DNA of 64,000 nucleotides, taken from assembly GCA_934365945.1 (NCBI GenBank), contig CAKRNE010000003.1, positions 1-64,000 of the forward strand. Reading direction: 5' to 3'. Positions 53,497 to 63,482 of this stretch are shown one piece after another; position 1 is the stretch's first letter, and each line of letters starts with the position of its first letter. Below the pieces are notes generated by a model that saw only the letters and a program-made list of their open reading frames with translations, was not told the origin of the DNA and did not search any database. The position numbers were made by a program, and so were the translations under genes. Origin of the DNA: an uncultured Agathobacter sp. Its GTDB lineage: Bacteria > Bacillota > Clostridia > Lachnospirales > Lachnospiraceae.

Positions 53497-55185
53497 CTAA
53501 TTTCCTCCTTGTGTCGCATTGTAGTCCTCTTCATCGAAAGACTCGTCGATAGGCTTGCCCGGTGCAACCATAGGCCATACCTTGTCATCTGAATCAATGA
53601 TACAATCGATGACAAACGGTGTCTTGCTCTTTAAGGCATCTGCAAATGCTTTTTCAAATTCTTCCTGGGTCTTAACACGTCGTGCGGTGGCTCCCATTGC
53701 CTCTGAAAGCTTTACATAATCCACACCATCATCGAGTACGGTTGCCGAGTAATGCTTCTCGTAAAAAAGAGTCTGCCACTGGCGTACCATTCCAAGTACA
53801 TGGTTGTTTATTATAACCTCTATAAGAGGAAGCTTTTCTCTTGAAGCTGTTGCAAGCTCGTTCATGTTCATTCTGAAGCATCCGTCACCTGCAATATTGA
53901 CTACAGTCCTGTCAGGATTGGCTGTCTGGGCACCGATTGCAGCACCGAGACCGTATCCCATAGTACCAAGACCTCCTGATGTAAGAAGTGTTCTTGGCTT
54001 GCTGTATTTGTAATACTGGGCTGCCCACATCTGATGCTGACCGACCTCAGTAACCATTATAGCATTTCCTTTTGTCATTTCATAGATTTTTTCAATAACA
54101 AATGGTCCGCTAAGCCCCTCCTTGTGATATGTAAGAGGGAAGGTCTTTGCATATGCAAGCACATGCTCAACCCACGAATTGTGGTCAAGCTGTGTGAGCT
54201 TTTCGTTGATGTGTGTAAGGATTTCCTTCACATCGCCTATAACACTCGATGTAACACGGATATTTTTATTAATCTCTGCTGCGTCTACATCAAACTGTAA
54301 TATCTTGGCCTGGTCTGCAAACTTTTTAGGATTGCCAAGCACTCTGTCCGAAAAACGTGTACCAATCGCAATCAGAAGGTCGCACTCCGAAACTCCAAGG
54401 TTTGAGGTCTTTGTGCCGTGCATACCAAGCATGCCTGTGTAGTTATCACTTGTGCCGTCATATGCGCCCTTGCCCATCAGTGTATCGCAAACCGGTGCAT
54501 TGACCTTGTCAACAAACTCCTTAAGCTCTTTGCTTGCTCCGGAGAGAACCACTCCGCCTCCAACAAATATATATGGCTTTTTGGATGCTTTTATGAGTTC
54601 AATTGCATTGTCAATGTCACTGTCTGTTATTGTTTCTGTCTCACGCTCAGGGAGCTTTATCTCCTGCTTGGTGTACTCTACCAGATCTGCCGTAACATTC
54701 TTTGGAATATCCACAAGCACAGGACCCGGTCTGCCTTTTCTTGCTATGTCAAAGGCTCTGCGTATTGTATCCGCAAGCTTCTCGACATCCTTTACAATAA
54801 AGCTGTATTTGGTTACAGGTGTTGTAATTCCGGCAATATCTATCTCCTGAAAGCTGTCCTTTCCAAGTAACGAGACTCCGACATTACATGTGATTGCGAC
54901 AATCGGAATCGAATCCATGTAGGCTGTCGAAATTCCTGTGACAAGGTTTGTCGCGCCCGGTCCGCTTGTGGCCAGACAGACGCCAACCTTTCCGGTGCTT
55001 CTCGCATAGCCGTCGGCCGCATGGCTCGCTCCCTGCTCATGGGAGGTCAGCACATGCTTAATTTCCGGATGCTTGTAGAGCTCGTCATAGACATTAAGGA
55101 TGGCTCCTCCCGGATAACCGAATACTGTGTCAACACCCTGTTCTTTTAAGCATTCTATAATAACCTGTGATCCTGTTAACTGCAT
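53497..55185 (-). CDS. ilvB: Acetolactate synthase, catalytic subunit, 562 aa
   Basis: A ThDP enzyme of branched-chain amino-acid synthesis. The N-terminal Glu site is FGYPGGAILNVYDELY, the FAD/middle domain contains FVGGGVVLSGAS, and the ThDP motif is GDGCFRMNMNELATA...NNHVLGMV. Length is normal. No small regulatory subunit gene (ilvN) lies in the operon; it would have to be elsewhere or absent. Confidence 0.95.
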   Translation of the reverse strand: MQLTGSQVIIECLKEQGVDTVFGYPGGAILNVYDELYKHPEIKHVLTSHEQGASHAADGYARSTGKVGVCLATSGPGATNLVTGISTAYMDSIPIVAITCNVGVSLLGKDSFQEIDIAGITTPVTKYSFIVKDVEKLADTIRRAFDIARKGRPGPVLVDIPKNVTADLVEYTKQEIKLPERETETITDSDIDNAIELIKASKKPYIFVGGGVVLSGASKELKEFVDKVNAPVCDTLMGKGAYDGTSDNYTGMLGMHGTKTSNLGVSECDLLIAIGTRFSDRVLGNPKKFADQAKILQFDVDAAEINKNIRVTSSVIGDVKEILTHINEKLTQLDHNSWVEHVLAYAKTFPLTYHKEGLSGPFVIEKIYEMTKGNAIMVTEVGQHQMWAAQYYKYSKPRTLLTSGGLGTMGYGLGAAIGAQTANPDRTVVNIAGDGCFRMNMNELATASREKLPLIEVIINNHVLGMVRQWQTLFYEKHYSATVLDDGVDYVKLSEAMGATARRVKTQEEFEKAFADALKSKTPFVIDCIIDSDDKVWPMVAPGKPIDESFDEEDYNATQGGN

Positions 55186-55272
55186 CTTGTATTCCTCTTT
55201 TTCTTATACGAAGCCTTATACGAAAATACGTAAAAGCTAAATTTCGTACTGAATTTTCTATCAAAATATATA

Positions 55273-56952
55273 CTACGCGTTCTGCTCGCCAGGAAGTGCA
55301 AGGATGGCTCCTCTATTTCCTGATGTAACAAGCGATGCGTATCTCTTCAAATAGCCTGTTGTAACCTTCGGCTCCCTTGGCTGCCACTTTGCCTTACGCT
55401 CAGCAAGCACCTCATCTGACACATCAAGCTCAAGCTTCATGTTTGGAATATCAATCTTTATGATATCTCCCTCTTCAACCAAAGCGATTGGTCCGCCTAC
55501 TGCGGCCTCAGGTGAAACATGACCTATTGAAGCTCCTCTTGAAGCTCCTGAGAAACGTCCGTCTGTGATAAGTGCTACAGAGCTTCCAAGTCCCATTCCT
55601 GCAATAGCGGATGTAGGGTTAAGCATCTCTCTCATTCCAGGGCCGCCCTTTGGTCCCTCGTATCTGATGACAACCACATCACCCTCTACGATCTTGCCGC
55701 CCTTTATTGCTGCAATTGCATCCTCCTCGCAGTCGAATACTCTTGCCGGGCCCTCATGAACCATCATCTCATCAACAACTGCCGAACGCTTTACAACAGA
55801 GCCGTCCGGAGCCAGATTTCCTTTAAGAACTGCAAGTCCGCCGGTCTTTGAATATGGATTGTCTACCGGTCTGATGACCTCAGGGTCTCTATTTACTGCA
55901 TTCTTTATATTCTCTCCAACTGTCTTTCCTGTAACAGTCATACAGTCTGTATTTAAAAGTCCGATATCAGCAAGCTCTTTCATGACAGCCCACACGCCGC
56001 CGGCCTCGTTTAAGTCCTCCATATATGTAGGGCCTGCCGGAGCAAGGTGGCAGAGGTTTGGTGTCTTCTCACTGATCGGGTTTGCAAAGCTGATATCAAA
56101 ATCAAAGCCAATCTCATGAGCGATAGCCGGAAGATGAAGCATAGAGTTTGTAGAGCAGCCGAGTGCCATATCAACTGTGAGTGCATTCATGATTGCATCC
56201 TTTGTGATGATATCTCTTGCCTTGATACCCTTGTTGTACATATCCATAACAGCCATTCCCGCATGCTTTGCAAGACGGATACGCTCTGAATATACAGCAG
56301 GGATTGTTCCGTTTCCTCGAAGTCCCATGCCGAGAGCCTCTGTAAGACAGTTCATAGAATTGGCTGTGTACATTCCTGAGCATGAACCGCAGGTAGGACA
56401 TACCTTGTTCTCATACTCACATACATCATCCTCAGTCATAGTACCTGCTGCGTATGAGCCGACAGCCTCAAACATTGATGAAAGGCTTCTCTTTCTGCCC
56501 TTTACATGGCCTGCAAGCATTGGACCGCCTGATACAAATACTGTAGGCAGATTGAGACGTGCAGCCGCCATCAGAAGGCCCGGCACGTTCTTGTCACAGT
56601 TTGGAACCATTACAAGTGCATCGAACTGATGAGCGATTGCCATACACTCTGTAGAATCAGCGATCAGATCTCTTGTGACAAGGGAATATTTCATACCCAC
56701 ATGTCCCATCGCAATACCATCGCAGACTGCGATTGCAGGAAATACTACAGGCACTCCGCCTGCCTCTGCAACTCCAAGCTTTACAGCCTCAACGATTTTG
56801 TCTATATTCATATGGCCCGGAACAATCTCATTGAATGAGCTTACGATTCCGACCATAGGCTTTTTCATTTCCTCCGGTGTAAAACCAAGAGCATTAAATA
56901 AACTTCTTGCCGGTGCCTGCTGCATTCCGGCTCTTGCGTTATCACTTATCAT
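55273..56952 (-). CDS. ilvD: Dihydroxy-acid dehydratase, 559 aa
   Basis: Converts dihydroxy-acids to 2-keto acids for Ile/Val synthesis; iron-sulfur enzyme. Cysteine ligands are visible in NCDKNVPG and [37 protein letters not shown] is the C-terminal signature. It is the usual length and lies between leuB and ilvB in the operon. Confidence 0.97.
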   Translation of the reverse strand: MISDNARAGMQQAPARSLFNALGFTPEEMKKPMVGIVSSFNEIVPGHMNIDKIVEAVKLGVAEAGGVPVVFPAIAVCDGIAMGHVGMKYSLVTRDLIADSTECMAIAHQFDALVMVPNCDKNVPGLLMAAARLNLPTVFVSGGPMLAGHVKGRKRSLSSMFEAVGSYAAGTMTEDDVCEYENKVCPTCGSCSGMYTANSMNCLTEALGMGLRGNGTIPAVYSERIRLAKHAGMAVMDMYNKGIKARDIITKDAIMNALTVDMALGCSTNSMLHLPAIAHEIGFDFDISFANPISEKTPNLCHLAPAGPTYMEDLNEAGGVWAVMKELADIGLLNTDCMTVTGKTVGENIKNAVNRDPEVIRPVDNPYSKTGGLAVLKGNLAPDGSVVKRSAVVDEMMVHEGPARVFDCEEDAIAAIKGGKIVEGDVVVIRYEGPKGGPGMREMLNPTSAIAGMGLGSSVALITDGRFSGASRGASIGHVSPEAAVGGPIALVEEGDIIKIDIPNMKLELDVSDEVLAERKAKWQPREPKVTTGYLKRYASLVTSGNRGAILALPGEQNA

Positions 56953-57066
56953 ATTTTATCTCCTTATTTATCTCCGACTATTTCTTTGAGTGCTTCATCA
57001 TTACTACTGTATGCACAACGGTTTGCACATCTATAACCTATCAGCTGTCTCTCTTAATTCTTGAAG

Positions 57067-58167
57067 CTACACACGCTCTGCGATGAGATCACCCATCTGT
57101 GCTGTGCCAACCTGTGTGATACCCTCTGTAGCCTCACCAGGCTGCGGCATGATGTCGATTGTCCTGTAGCCTTCCTTAAGCACCTGCTTTACAGCATCCT
57201 CGATTGCCTGTGCTTCCTTATCCAGATCAAATGAATAGCGAAGCATCATGGCTGCTGAAAGGATTGTTGCGATAGGGTTTGCAATGCCCTTTCCTGCAAT
57301 ATCAGGAGCAGATCCGCCACTCGGCTCGTAAAGTCCGAATTTTGTATCGTTAAGGCTTGCAGATGAAAGCATACCGATTGAGCCAGTCACCATACTTGCT
57401 TCATCTGATAAAATATCGCCAAACATATTCTCTGTGAGGATAACATCAAACTGCTTAGGATCCTTGACAAGCTGCATTGCACAGTTATCAACAAGCATAT
57501 GCTCGTATGTAACCTCCGGATAATCCTTTGCGACCTCCTCAACGATTTTTCTCCATAATCTTGAAGAATCAAGCACATTCGCCTTATCTACGGATGTGAC
57601 CTTTTTTCTTCTCTTCATGGCTATATCAAAGCCTCGCTTTGCGATTCTTCTGATTTCGTTCTCATTGTATGTCAGTGTATCTGTGGCTGTAACAACTCCG
57701 TCCACCTCTTTTGTCTCTCTGGCTCCGAAGTACAGACCTCCTGTAAGCTCACGCATAATCATCATATCAAAGCCGTCTCCGATGATATCAGCGCGGAGCG
57801 GACATGCTGCCGCAAGCTCCTTGTACAGGTATGCAGGTCTAAGGTTTGCAAACAGATTGAGTGACTTTCTAAGCTTTAAAAGTCCTGCCTCCGGGCGAAG
57901 CTCAGGAGCAAGCTTGTACCACGGTGATGTGGCTGTATTGCCACCGATCGAGCCCATCAGCACTGCATCTGAATCAAGAGCAGTCGCAATAGCCTCATCT
58001 GTAAGAGGAACACCTGTTGCATCAATTGAGCAGCCACCCATCAGGATATCTGTGTAGTTGAAGCTGTGTCCATACTTGTCTGCTATCTTATCCAATACCT
58101 TCTTTGCCTCAGCGACTATCTCCGGTCCGATTCCGTCTCCGGAAATTACACCAACTTTATATTCCAT
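57067..58167 (-). CDS. leuB: 3-Isopropylmalate dehydrogenase, 366 aa
   Basis: Leucine-pathway dehydrogenase. NAD/substrate residues are seen in LLKLRKSLNLFANLRPAYLY, and the metal Asp in ENMFGDILSDEASMVTGSIG; EPSGGSAPDIAGKGIANP is the family mark. It is the first gene of the operon, behind the 58296 promoter. leuA and leuCD are not in the window. Confidence 0.96.
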   Translation of the reverse strand: MEYKVGVISGDGIGPEIVAEAKKVLDKIADKYGHSFNYTDILMGGCSIDATGVPLTDEAIATALDSDAVLMGSIGGNTATSPWYKLAPELRPEAGLLKLRKSLNLFANLRPAYLYKELAAACPLRADIIGDGFDMMIMRELTGGLYFGARETKEVDGVVTATDTLTYNENEIRRIAKRGFDIAMKRRKKVTSVDKANVLDSSRLWRKIVEEVAKDYPEVTYEHMLVDNCAMQLVKDPKQFDVILTENMFGDILSDEASMVTGSIGMLSSASLNDTKFGLYEPSGGSAPDIAGKGIANPIATILSAAMMLRYSFDLDKEAQAIEDAVKQVLKEGYRTIDIMPQPGEATEGITQVGTAQMGDLIAERV

Positions 58168-58259
58168 AATTCCTTACCTCTTTTACATAAAAATACATAT
58201 TCTTATATTAAAGCATTAAAGTAGTTATTTCAATATGCCGGGATATTTTACTTTTTCAT

Positions 58260-58305
58260 GCAATTTATAACTGCAGCTTATAATAACTGCATACTATAAT
58301 AACAG
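58260..58305. repeat. Three 14-16-bp repeats over the leuB promoter start
   Basis: Units GCAATTTATAACTG, CAGCTTATAATAACTG and CATACTATAATAACAG lie head to tail. One overlaps the -10 box and the other two cover and follow the expected +1. The shared TATAA(TAA)C(T/A)G core suggests repeated operator sites. Confidence 0.6.
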
Positions 58306-58324
58306 TTTTTTATTATTATTGCAA
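58296..58324 (-). promoter_or_regulatory. Predicted promoter of leuB-ilvD-ilvB-serC-serA
   Basis: On the minus strand TTGCAA and TATTAT are separated by 17 bp, about 125 nt upstream of the leuB ATG. Confidence 0.6.
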
Positions 58325-58341
58325 GAGATGCGGATAATAAG

Positions 58342-58366
58342 AAAACCGCCACTTATGTGACGGCTT
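58342..58366 (-). terminator. Terminator downstream of yajC
   Basis: AAGCCGTCAC pairs with GTGGCGGTTTT (G-U allowed) around ATAA, then TTC; 12 nt past the yajC stop. Confidence 0.75.
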
Positions 58367-58378
58367 TACAAATCTGCA

Positions 58379-58690
58379 TTATTTAGCTGAATCCTCTGCT
58401 TTCTCAAGGTCAGCGATAGCTGCCTTCTGCATTGGAATACGGCAGTTCTTGTTGTTACCAAACTCAACGATTACAGTATCGTCCTCGATATCGATAACTG
58501 TACCGTAGAATCCACTTGTTGTAAGAACTGTGTCTCCTGTTGCAACCTCATTGAGCATAAGATCCTTTTTCTTCTGCTCCTTCTTCTGTGGACGGATCAT
58601 AAGAAAATACATAACTGCGAAAAGTACTACTAACCAGACAATCATTCCAACTGTTCCTGCTGCCTGACCGTTTGCTAAAATTGATGTCAT
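58379..58690 (-). CDS. yajC: Preprotein translocase auxiliary subunit YajC, 103 aa
   Basis: A SecDF-associated membrane protein. The single helix GMIVWLVVLFAVMYFLMIRP is followed by the typical QKKEQKKKDLMLNEVATGD and VLTTSGFYGTVIDIEDDTV. The ATG at 58690 has AGGAGG 8 nt upstream. It follows tgt, the usual bacterial order. Confidence 0.95.
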   Translation of the reverse strand: MTSILANGQAAGTVGMIVWLVVLFAVMYFLMIRPQKKEQKKKDLMLNEVATGDTVLTTSGFYGTVIDIEDDTVIVEFGNNKNCRIPMQKAAIADLEKAEDSAK

Positions 58691-58810
58691 CAATTGTTCC
58701 TCCTAAATATTCTATAATTGATGTGTTTTAAGCACTATTACCATAATACACGTTAAACGTGCTATCGGCAAGGATTTTTTATCATTTTCGAGATTTTTTA
58801 TATTTACCTG

Positions 58811-59953
58811 CTAGCTCTGCTCTCCCTGTGTCATGCCATAGAGCTTTTCAGCCTTGTATGAAGCAAAACGGCCTGCATCAAGTGAATCCCTTATCTCTTC
58901 CATCATGTTGTTGTAGAAATACAGGTTATGGAGTACGCACAGTCTCATTCCAAGCATCTCCTTTGCCTTTAAAAGATGCCTGATGTATGCACGCGAATAT
59001 GTGCGGCAGGCAGGACAATTACAGCCCTCCTCTATAGGGCGCATATCCTTCTGATACTTCTGGTTGAACAGATTCAGCTTGCCGTGATTCGTGTATACAT
59101 GTCCGTGACGTCCGTTTCTGCTTGGATATACACAGTCAAAGAAATCAATTCCTCTCTCAACGCCCTCAAGTATATTGGCAGGAGTTCCTACTCCCATCAG
59201 GTATGTAGGCTTATTAACAGGCAGATGAGGTACTGTCTCATCAAGAATATGATACATCTCCTCATGACTCTCTCCTACAGCCAGTCCGCCGACAGCATAG
59301 CCGTCCAGTTCAAGCTCTGAAATGCGCTTTGCATGGTCAATTCTGATATCATCATAAATAGCACCCTGATTGATGCCGAACAAAAGCTGCTCCTTGTTGA
59401 TGGTATCCGGTAAGCTGTTTAAGCGTGCCATCTCCTTTTTGCACCTCTCAAGCCAGCGTGTGGTCCTGTTTACAGAGTTTGTCACATACTGTCTGTCTGC
59501 AATACTCGATGGGCACTCGTCAAATGCCATAGCTATCGTGGAGCCAAGGTTTGACTGTATCTGCATGCTCTCCTCCGGTCCCATAAATATCTTGGCACCG
59601 TCAATATGCGAGTTGAAGTACACGCCCTCCTCCTTTATTTTGCGAAGGCCGGCGAGTGAAAACACCTGAAATCCGCCGGAATCTGTAAGGATAGGTCTGT
59701 CCCACACCATGAATTTGTGCAATCCGCCAAGCTCTTTAATGATTTTATCTCCGGTTCTTACATGCAGGTGATATGTATTTGACAGCTCAACCTGACACTT
59801 TATCTCCTTTAAATCGTCCGTGGAGACAGCACCCTTTATCGCACCGACTGTTCCTACATTCATAAATACAGGGGTCTGTATATCTCCATGCACAGTGTGG
59901 AAGGTACCTCTCTTGGCACGTCCCTCCTGTTTTAGTAACTCATATTTAGCCAT
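58811..59953 (-). CDS. tgt: tRNA-guanine transglycosylase, 380 aa
   Basis: Exchanges guanine for preQ1 at position 34 of tRNAs. TIM-barrel residues ILTDSGGFQVFSLA and YAVGGLAVGESHEEM are seen. The zinc site is CNCPACRTYSRAYIRH with the later HNLYFY, and GIDFFDCVYPSRNGRHGHV includes the second Asp. Full length; starts 26 nt after the amylase stop. Confidence 0.97.
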   Translation of the reverse strand: MAKYELLKQEGRAKRGTFHTVHGDIQTPVFMNVGTVGAIKGAVSTDDLKEIKCQVELSNTYHLHVRTGDKIIKELGGLHKFMVWDRPILTDSGGFQVFSLAGLRKIKEEGVYFNSHIDGAKIFMGPEESMQIQSNLGSTIAMAFDECPSSIADRQYVTNSVNRTTRWLERCKKEMARLNSLPDTINKEQLLFGINQGAIYDDIRIDHAKRISELELDGYAVGGLAVGESHEEMYHILDETVPHLPVNKPTYLMGVGTPANILEGVERGIDFFDCVYPSRNGRHGHVYTNHGKLNLFNQKYQKDMRPIEEGCNCPACRTYSRAYIRHLLKAKEMLGMRLCVLHNLYFYNNMMEEIRDSLDAGRFASYKAEKLYGMTQGEQS

Positions 59954-59979
59954 ATTGTAATTTAATTCTCCTGTTTCTT

Positions 59980-61755
59980 TTACTTATCGCCATTGCCCAC
60001 AATCTTTCGGATTAATATTCCGTTGGTCAGCAGTGTGGTATCTATGCAATGCCTCTCAAAGAGCACCTCGCCGTCCTTTGGCACCTCAATATCCTCATCA
60101 GAGCAGTTGACTATAACCTCCACATATGTATCCACCCAGCCCATCTTTCTGAACTGTATTACCCTTGGATTGTCAGCAAAATCGTCAGGGAAATGGAAGT
60201 TTCTGCCCTTTAAAAGCGGCTCACTCGCTCTTAAATGAATGAGCTTTGATACCATCTCAATGCGCTCCTTAAACTTGCCTGCCTCAATATCCTCCCACGG
60301 CATACAGCGTCTGCAGTCAGGGTCATAGCTGCCCGGCATGGCAATCTCAGTGCCGTAATATATACATGGGCTGCCCGGCATGGCAAAAAGCACCGCAAGC
60401 TGTGCAAAGTACTGGTCGAGATTCTTTGTATCAGAGCGAAGGCGCTTTGTATCATGTGAATCAAGCAGATTGAAAAGCACATCATTGGTCTGCTGCATAT
60501 AGTTGGTATAACATCTGTTTATAGTATACTCAAAATCCTGATTTGTCTGGCTCTTATCTATCCAGAAATCCTTGATGCTCTCTCCAAGCGGATAGTTCAT
60601 AACCGCATCGAACTCATCTCCGCGCAGCCACGGAAGAGCATTATGCCATATTTCTCCCAAAATGTAAATATCCGGATTGATTTCCTTAAGCCTTGCACGA
60701 AGCTCCTTGCAGAAGCGGTGTGACACTTCATTTGCCACATCAAGGCGCAGTCCGTCTATATGATAATTTTCTACCCAGTTGGCGCAGATATCGATAAAGT
60801 ATTTTCGTACCGCCGGATTATTTGTATTGAGCTTTGGCATATTGTCAAAAAAGCCAAACGTATAAAACTGTCCCTTTTTAGCCGCTCCATGCTTAAAGTC
60901 AAGAGGCCATTCATTGATCATAAACCAGTCATAATACTCTGAATCCGCTCCCTTTGCCAGAACATCCTGCCACGGCGCAAAATAATAGCCACAGTGGTTG
61001 AACACTCCGTCAAGCATGATTCTCATATCTCGCTTATGTGCTTCTCCTACAAGCCTCTTAAAGGTCTCCTCATCGCCAAAGCGCGGGTCTATCTTTGCAT
61101 AATCCGTTGTATCGTACTTATGATTGCTCGGTGACTCGTTTATCGGTGTCAGGTATATTCCGTTTATTCCAAGCTCCTTTAAGTAATCAAGCTTTTGAAT
61201 GATTCCTGCGAGGTCTCCGCCGAAGCACTCCTCATTTTTGACCTTGCCCCTGTTTCTCCACGGAACAACATAGTCAGGATCTATTGAGTGGTCTCCATTG
61301 CAGAATCTGTCAGGGAATATCTGATACCATATAGTGTCATTTACCCACTTCGGTGTGACCGGAATATCACACGGATTCATCCATGGGAACACAAAGCACT
61401 GGCGGCTTCTGCCCTCAAGTGCCATCTGCTCTGCGCTCACAAAGCCATCCTCAAAGTAAAACCATCTCTCGTCCTCTGTGATGAGTTCGAAGTAATATTT
61501 AAGTCTCTTGAACTGTGGCTTTACCGTGGTGGTCCACCATATCTGGTGCTTTAATTTCTTTTTAAATATAATCGGCTGCTTATCGCCATTCCAGGTCTCC
61601 CCGCCGCCTAGGATACCGGCTGCGAATGGGTCACCGAGTATGATATTTACTTCCTTCACATCATAACCGGTCTTTATATTTATGATTAATTCATCCTCAT
61701 TTAAAGGATAGCAGTAGTTGTCGTATGCCTGGTGAAATACCCCATTAAATTCCAT
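59980..61755 (-). CDS. GH13 alpha-amylase/neopullulanase-type enzyme, 591 aa
   Basis: Intracellular, no signal peptide. A N-terminal carbohydrate-binding-like beta domain (CBM34-type, residues ~1-120) precedes the catalytic barrel. The four GH13 regions are visible: DGVFNHCG, GLRLDVANE (nucleophile Asp), LGEIWHNA (acid/base Glu) and LLDSHDTKR. This layout is typical of neopullulanase/maltogenic amylase (GH13_20) that cleaves maltodextrins or cyclodextrins. The ATG at 61755 follows GAGGGAG by 5 nt; a 33-codon extension lies in the palindrome and is rejected. Confidence 0.93.
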   Translation of the reverse strand: MEFNGVFHQAYDNYCYPLNEDELIINIKTGYDVKEVNIILGDPFAAGILGGGETWNGDKQPIIFKKKLKHQIWWTTTVKPQFKRLKYYFELITEDERWFYFEDGFVSAEQMALEGRSRQCFVFPWMNPCDIPVTPKWVNDTIWYQIFPDRFCNGDHSIDPDYVVPWRNRGKVKNEECFGGDLAGIIQKLDYLKELGINGIYLTPINESPSNHKYDTTDYAKIDPRFGDEETFKRLVGEAHKRDMRIMLDGVFNHCGYYFAPWQDVLAKGADSEYYDWFMINEWPLDFKHGAAKKGQFYTFGFFDNMPKLNTNNPAVRKYFIDICANWVENYHIDGLRLDVANEVSHRFCKELRARLKEINPDIYILGEIWHNALPWLRGDEFDAVMNYPLGESIKDFWIDKSQTNQDFEYTINRCYTNYMQQTNDVLFNLLDSHDTKRLRSDTKNLDQYFAQLAVLFAMPGSPCIYYGTEIAMPGSYDPDCRRCMPWEDIEAGKFKERIEMVSKLIHLRASEPLLKGRNFHFPDDFADNPRVIQFRKMGWVDTYVEVIVNCSDEDIEVPKDGEVLFERHCIDTTLLTNGILIRKIVGNGDK

Positions 61756-61821
61756 GTTTTCTCCCTCTTTTTCTGTCTTATTGTAGTTGTTGTTGCATTG
61801 CTTCATTATGGTACATAGGAC

Positions 61822-62091
61822 GGCACGTAAGACACGTCCACCGTGAGTGCCCACGTGCTGCCCTGTTCGCTACGCTGCGCTGTTAAGATTCTGTACGAAT
61901 TATGCTTATAGATTTTCTCTGGCTGACGAAACCGTCGCTACTCGCCCTCCATGGCTCGGTAGCTCCTTGCCCCGGCGTCCATGCCGGTGCATTTCTGTGT
62001 ATCGAAGCATAATTCTACAGACTCTAAACAGCTTCGCTATTCGCTCTCATGGCAGCACGTGTACGCTCGCGGTGGCCGCGGCTTACGTGCC
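61822..62091. repeat. 270-bp imperfect palindrome, MITE/REP-like
   Basis: The outer 41-nt arms at 61822-61862 and 62051-62091 match in reverse complement at roughly 30 positions: GGCACGTAAG, CCACCG.GAG and CACGTGCTGCC are shared. Pairing continues inward with CTGTT, TTCTGTA and GAATTATGCTT segments for about 100 nt per arm. The central ~60 nt (GACGAAACCGTCGC..., GCCATGG, CGGTAGC) forms smaller stems. It is GC-richer than its surroundings and lies between the divergent amylase and aroC genes. I take it for a mobile palindromic element or structured RNA. Confidence 0.78.
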
Positions 62092-62264
62092 TTACGTTGT
62101 GGCAAAATTGCTACAAATGATGCTGCTTAATTATGCTTGCTTAAATTATGCTTCGCTTAATTTGCGCTTTGCATATACAGGCATGTAAATATAGTTACAT
62201 ATATACATAAATATATATAAACATAGTTCGAAAGTTATCTAAATAAAATAATATCATAGTTTTC

Positions 62265-62294
62265 TTGACTATTCAACTTGGTATTACTTATAAT
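62265..62294 (+). promoter_or_regulatory. Predicted aroC promoter
   Basis: TTGACT and TATAAT are separated by 18 bp, about 30 nt upstream of the aroC ATG. Confidence 0.75.
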
Positions 62295-62323
62295 ATACCT
62301 ATTACTATAAAAAGGAGTTCAAC

Positions 62324-63427
62324 ATGGCAGGTTCATCATACGGAAATATTTTTAAGGTAACAACATGGGGAGAATCACACGGAAAGGGCTTAGGTGTCGT
62401 TGTGGACGGCGTTCCTGCGGGGCTTGAGCTATGTGAGGAGGATATTCAGATATTCTTAAACAGAAGAAAGCCGGGACAGTCCAAGTTCACTACCCCGCGC
62501 AAGGAGGATGACGCTGTTGAGATTCTCTCCGGCGTGTTTGAGGGAAAGACTACAGGCACACCTGTTTCTATGGTTGTGTGGAATAAAAATCAGAAATCAA
62601 AGGATTACAGTGAGATTGCTTCGTACTATCGTCCTGGGCATGCTGACTTTTGCTTTGATGAGAAATACGGCTTCAGAGACTACCGAGGCGGTGGTCGTTC
62701 TTCGGGACGCGAGACAATAGGCCGTGTTGCAGCAGGTGCTATCGCTGTAAAGATGCTATCGAGCCTTGGCATAAAATTCCTTACATACACCAGGTCAATA
62801 GGTCCTGTTACAATTGATGAGGTTAATTTTGATGCCCATGAGATTTACAATAATTCGCTTTATATGCCTGATGCCGATGCAGCGCTAAAGGCTTCTGAAT
62901 ATCTGGAGGAATGCCTTAAATCACTCAATTCATCAGGCGGTGTGTGTGAATGTGTCATCACAGGGCTTCCTGTCGGGCTCGGTGATCCTGTATTCGAGAA
63001 AATTGATGCTAATCTGGCAAAGGCTATTATGTCTATCGGAGCTGTAAAGGGCTTCGAAATCGGCGATGGCTTTGATGCAGCAAAGGCAACCGGACTTACA
63101 AACAATGATGCCTTTATTATGATGGATGGCGCTGTTTCAAAAGAGACAAATCACTCCGGTGGTACTCTCGGCGGCATGACAGACGGCTCACCGCTTATTT
63201 TCAGAGCTGCCATAAAGCCTACTCCTTCAATCGCAGCTACACAGCACACCGTAAATAAATCCGGTGAAGATATAGAGATTTCCATCAAGGGACGTCATGA
63301 CCCGATTATCGTGCCACGTGCTGTTGTTGTTGTTGAAGCTATGGCTGCAATTACTATTGTGGATGCACTGCTTATGAATATGGGGGCACGCATGGACCGC
63401 ATCACAGATTTTTATAAAAAATTATAA
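62324..63427 (+). CDS. aroC: Chorismate synthase, 367 aa
   Basis: Last step of the shikimate pathway; reduced-FMN-dependent. Signatures GESHGKGLGVVVDGVPAGLE, GRSSGRETIGRVAAGAIA and VKGFEIGDGFDAAKATGLTN are present. The ATG has AAGGAG 6 nt upstream. Single-gene unit with its own promoter and terminator, divergent from the amylase. Confidence 0.97.
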   Translation: MAGSSYGNIFKVTTWGESHGKGLGVVVDGVPAGLELCEEDIQIFLNRRKPGQSKFTTPRKEDDAVEILSGVFEGKTTGTPVSMVVWNKNQKSKDYSEIASYYRPGHADFCFDEKYGFRDYRGGGRSSGRETIGRVAAGAIAVKMLSSLGIKFLTYTRSIGPVTIDEVNFDAHEIYNNSLYMPDADAALKASEYLEECLKSLNSSGGVCECVITGLPVGLGDPVFEKIDANLAKAIMSIGAVKGFEIGDGFDAAKATGLTNNDAFIMMDGAVSKETNHSGGTLGGMTDGSPLIFRAAIKPTPSIAATQHTVNKSGEDIEISIKGRHDPIIVPRAVVVVEAMAAITIVDALLMNMGARMDRITDFYKKL

Positions 63428-63441
63428 CTTTGTCCTATAGT

Positions 63442-63480
63442 AAAAAGCATCTATCCGGTTTTTCCGGACAGATGCTTTTT
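63442..63480. terminator. Bidirectional terminator between aroC and the HigBA pair
   Basis: AAAAAGCATCT-TCCGG pairs with CCGGA-AGATGCTTTTT, giving a 16-bp stem with T-runs on both strands. Confidence 0.9.
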
Positions 63481-63482
63481 AT

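Noticed and set aside
57067..58378. Leader-peptide attenuator or T-box before leuB
   Set aside because: I found no Leu/Ile/Val-rich leader frame, no T-box core and no terminator/antiterminator pair in the 125-nt leader.
61847..62188. Plus-strand open frame of 113 codons in the palindrome
   Set aside because: It has no SD, is made of palindrome sequence, and its composition does not look like a real protein. Similar frames are probably wrongly annotated in other genomes.
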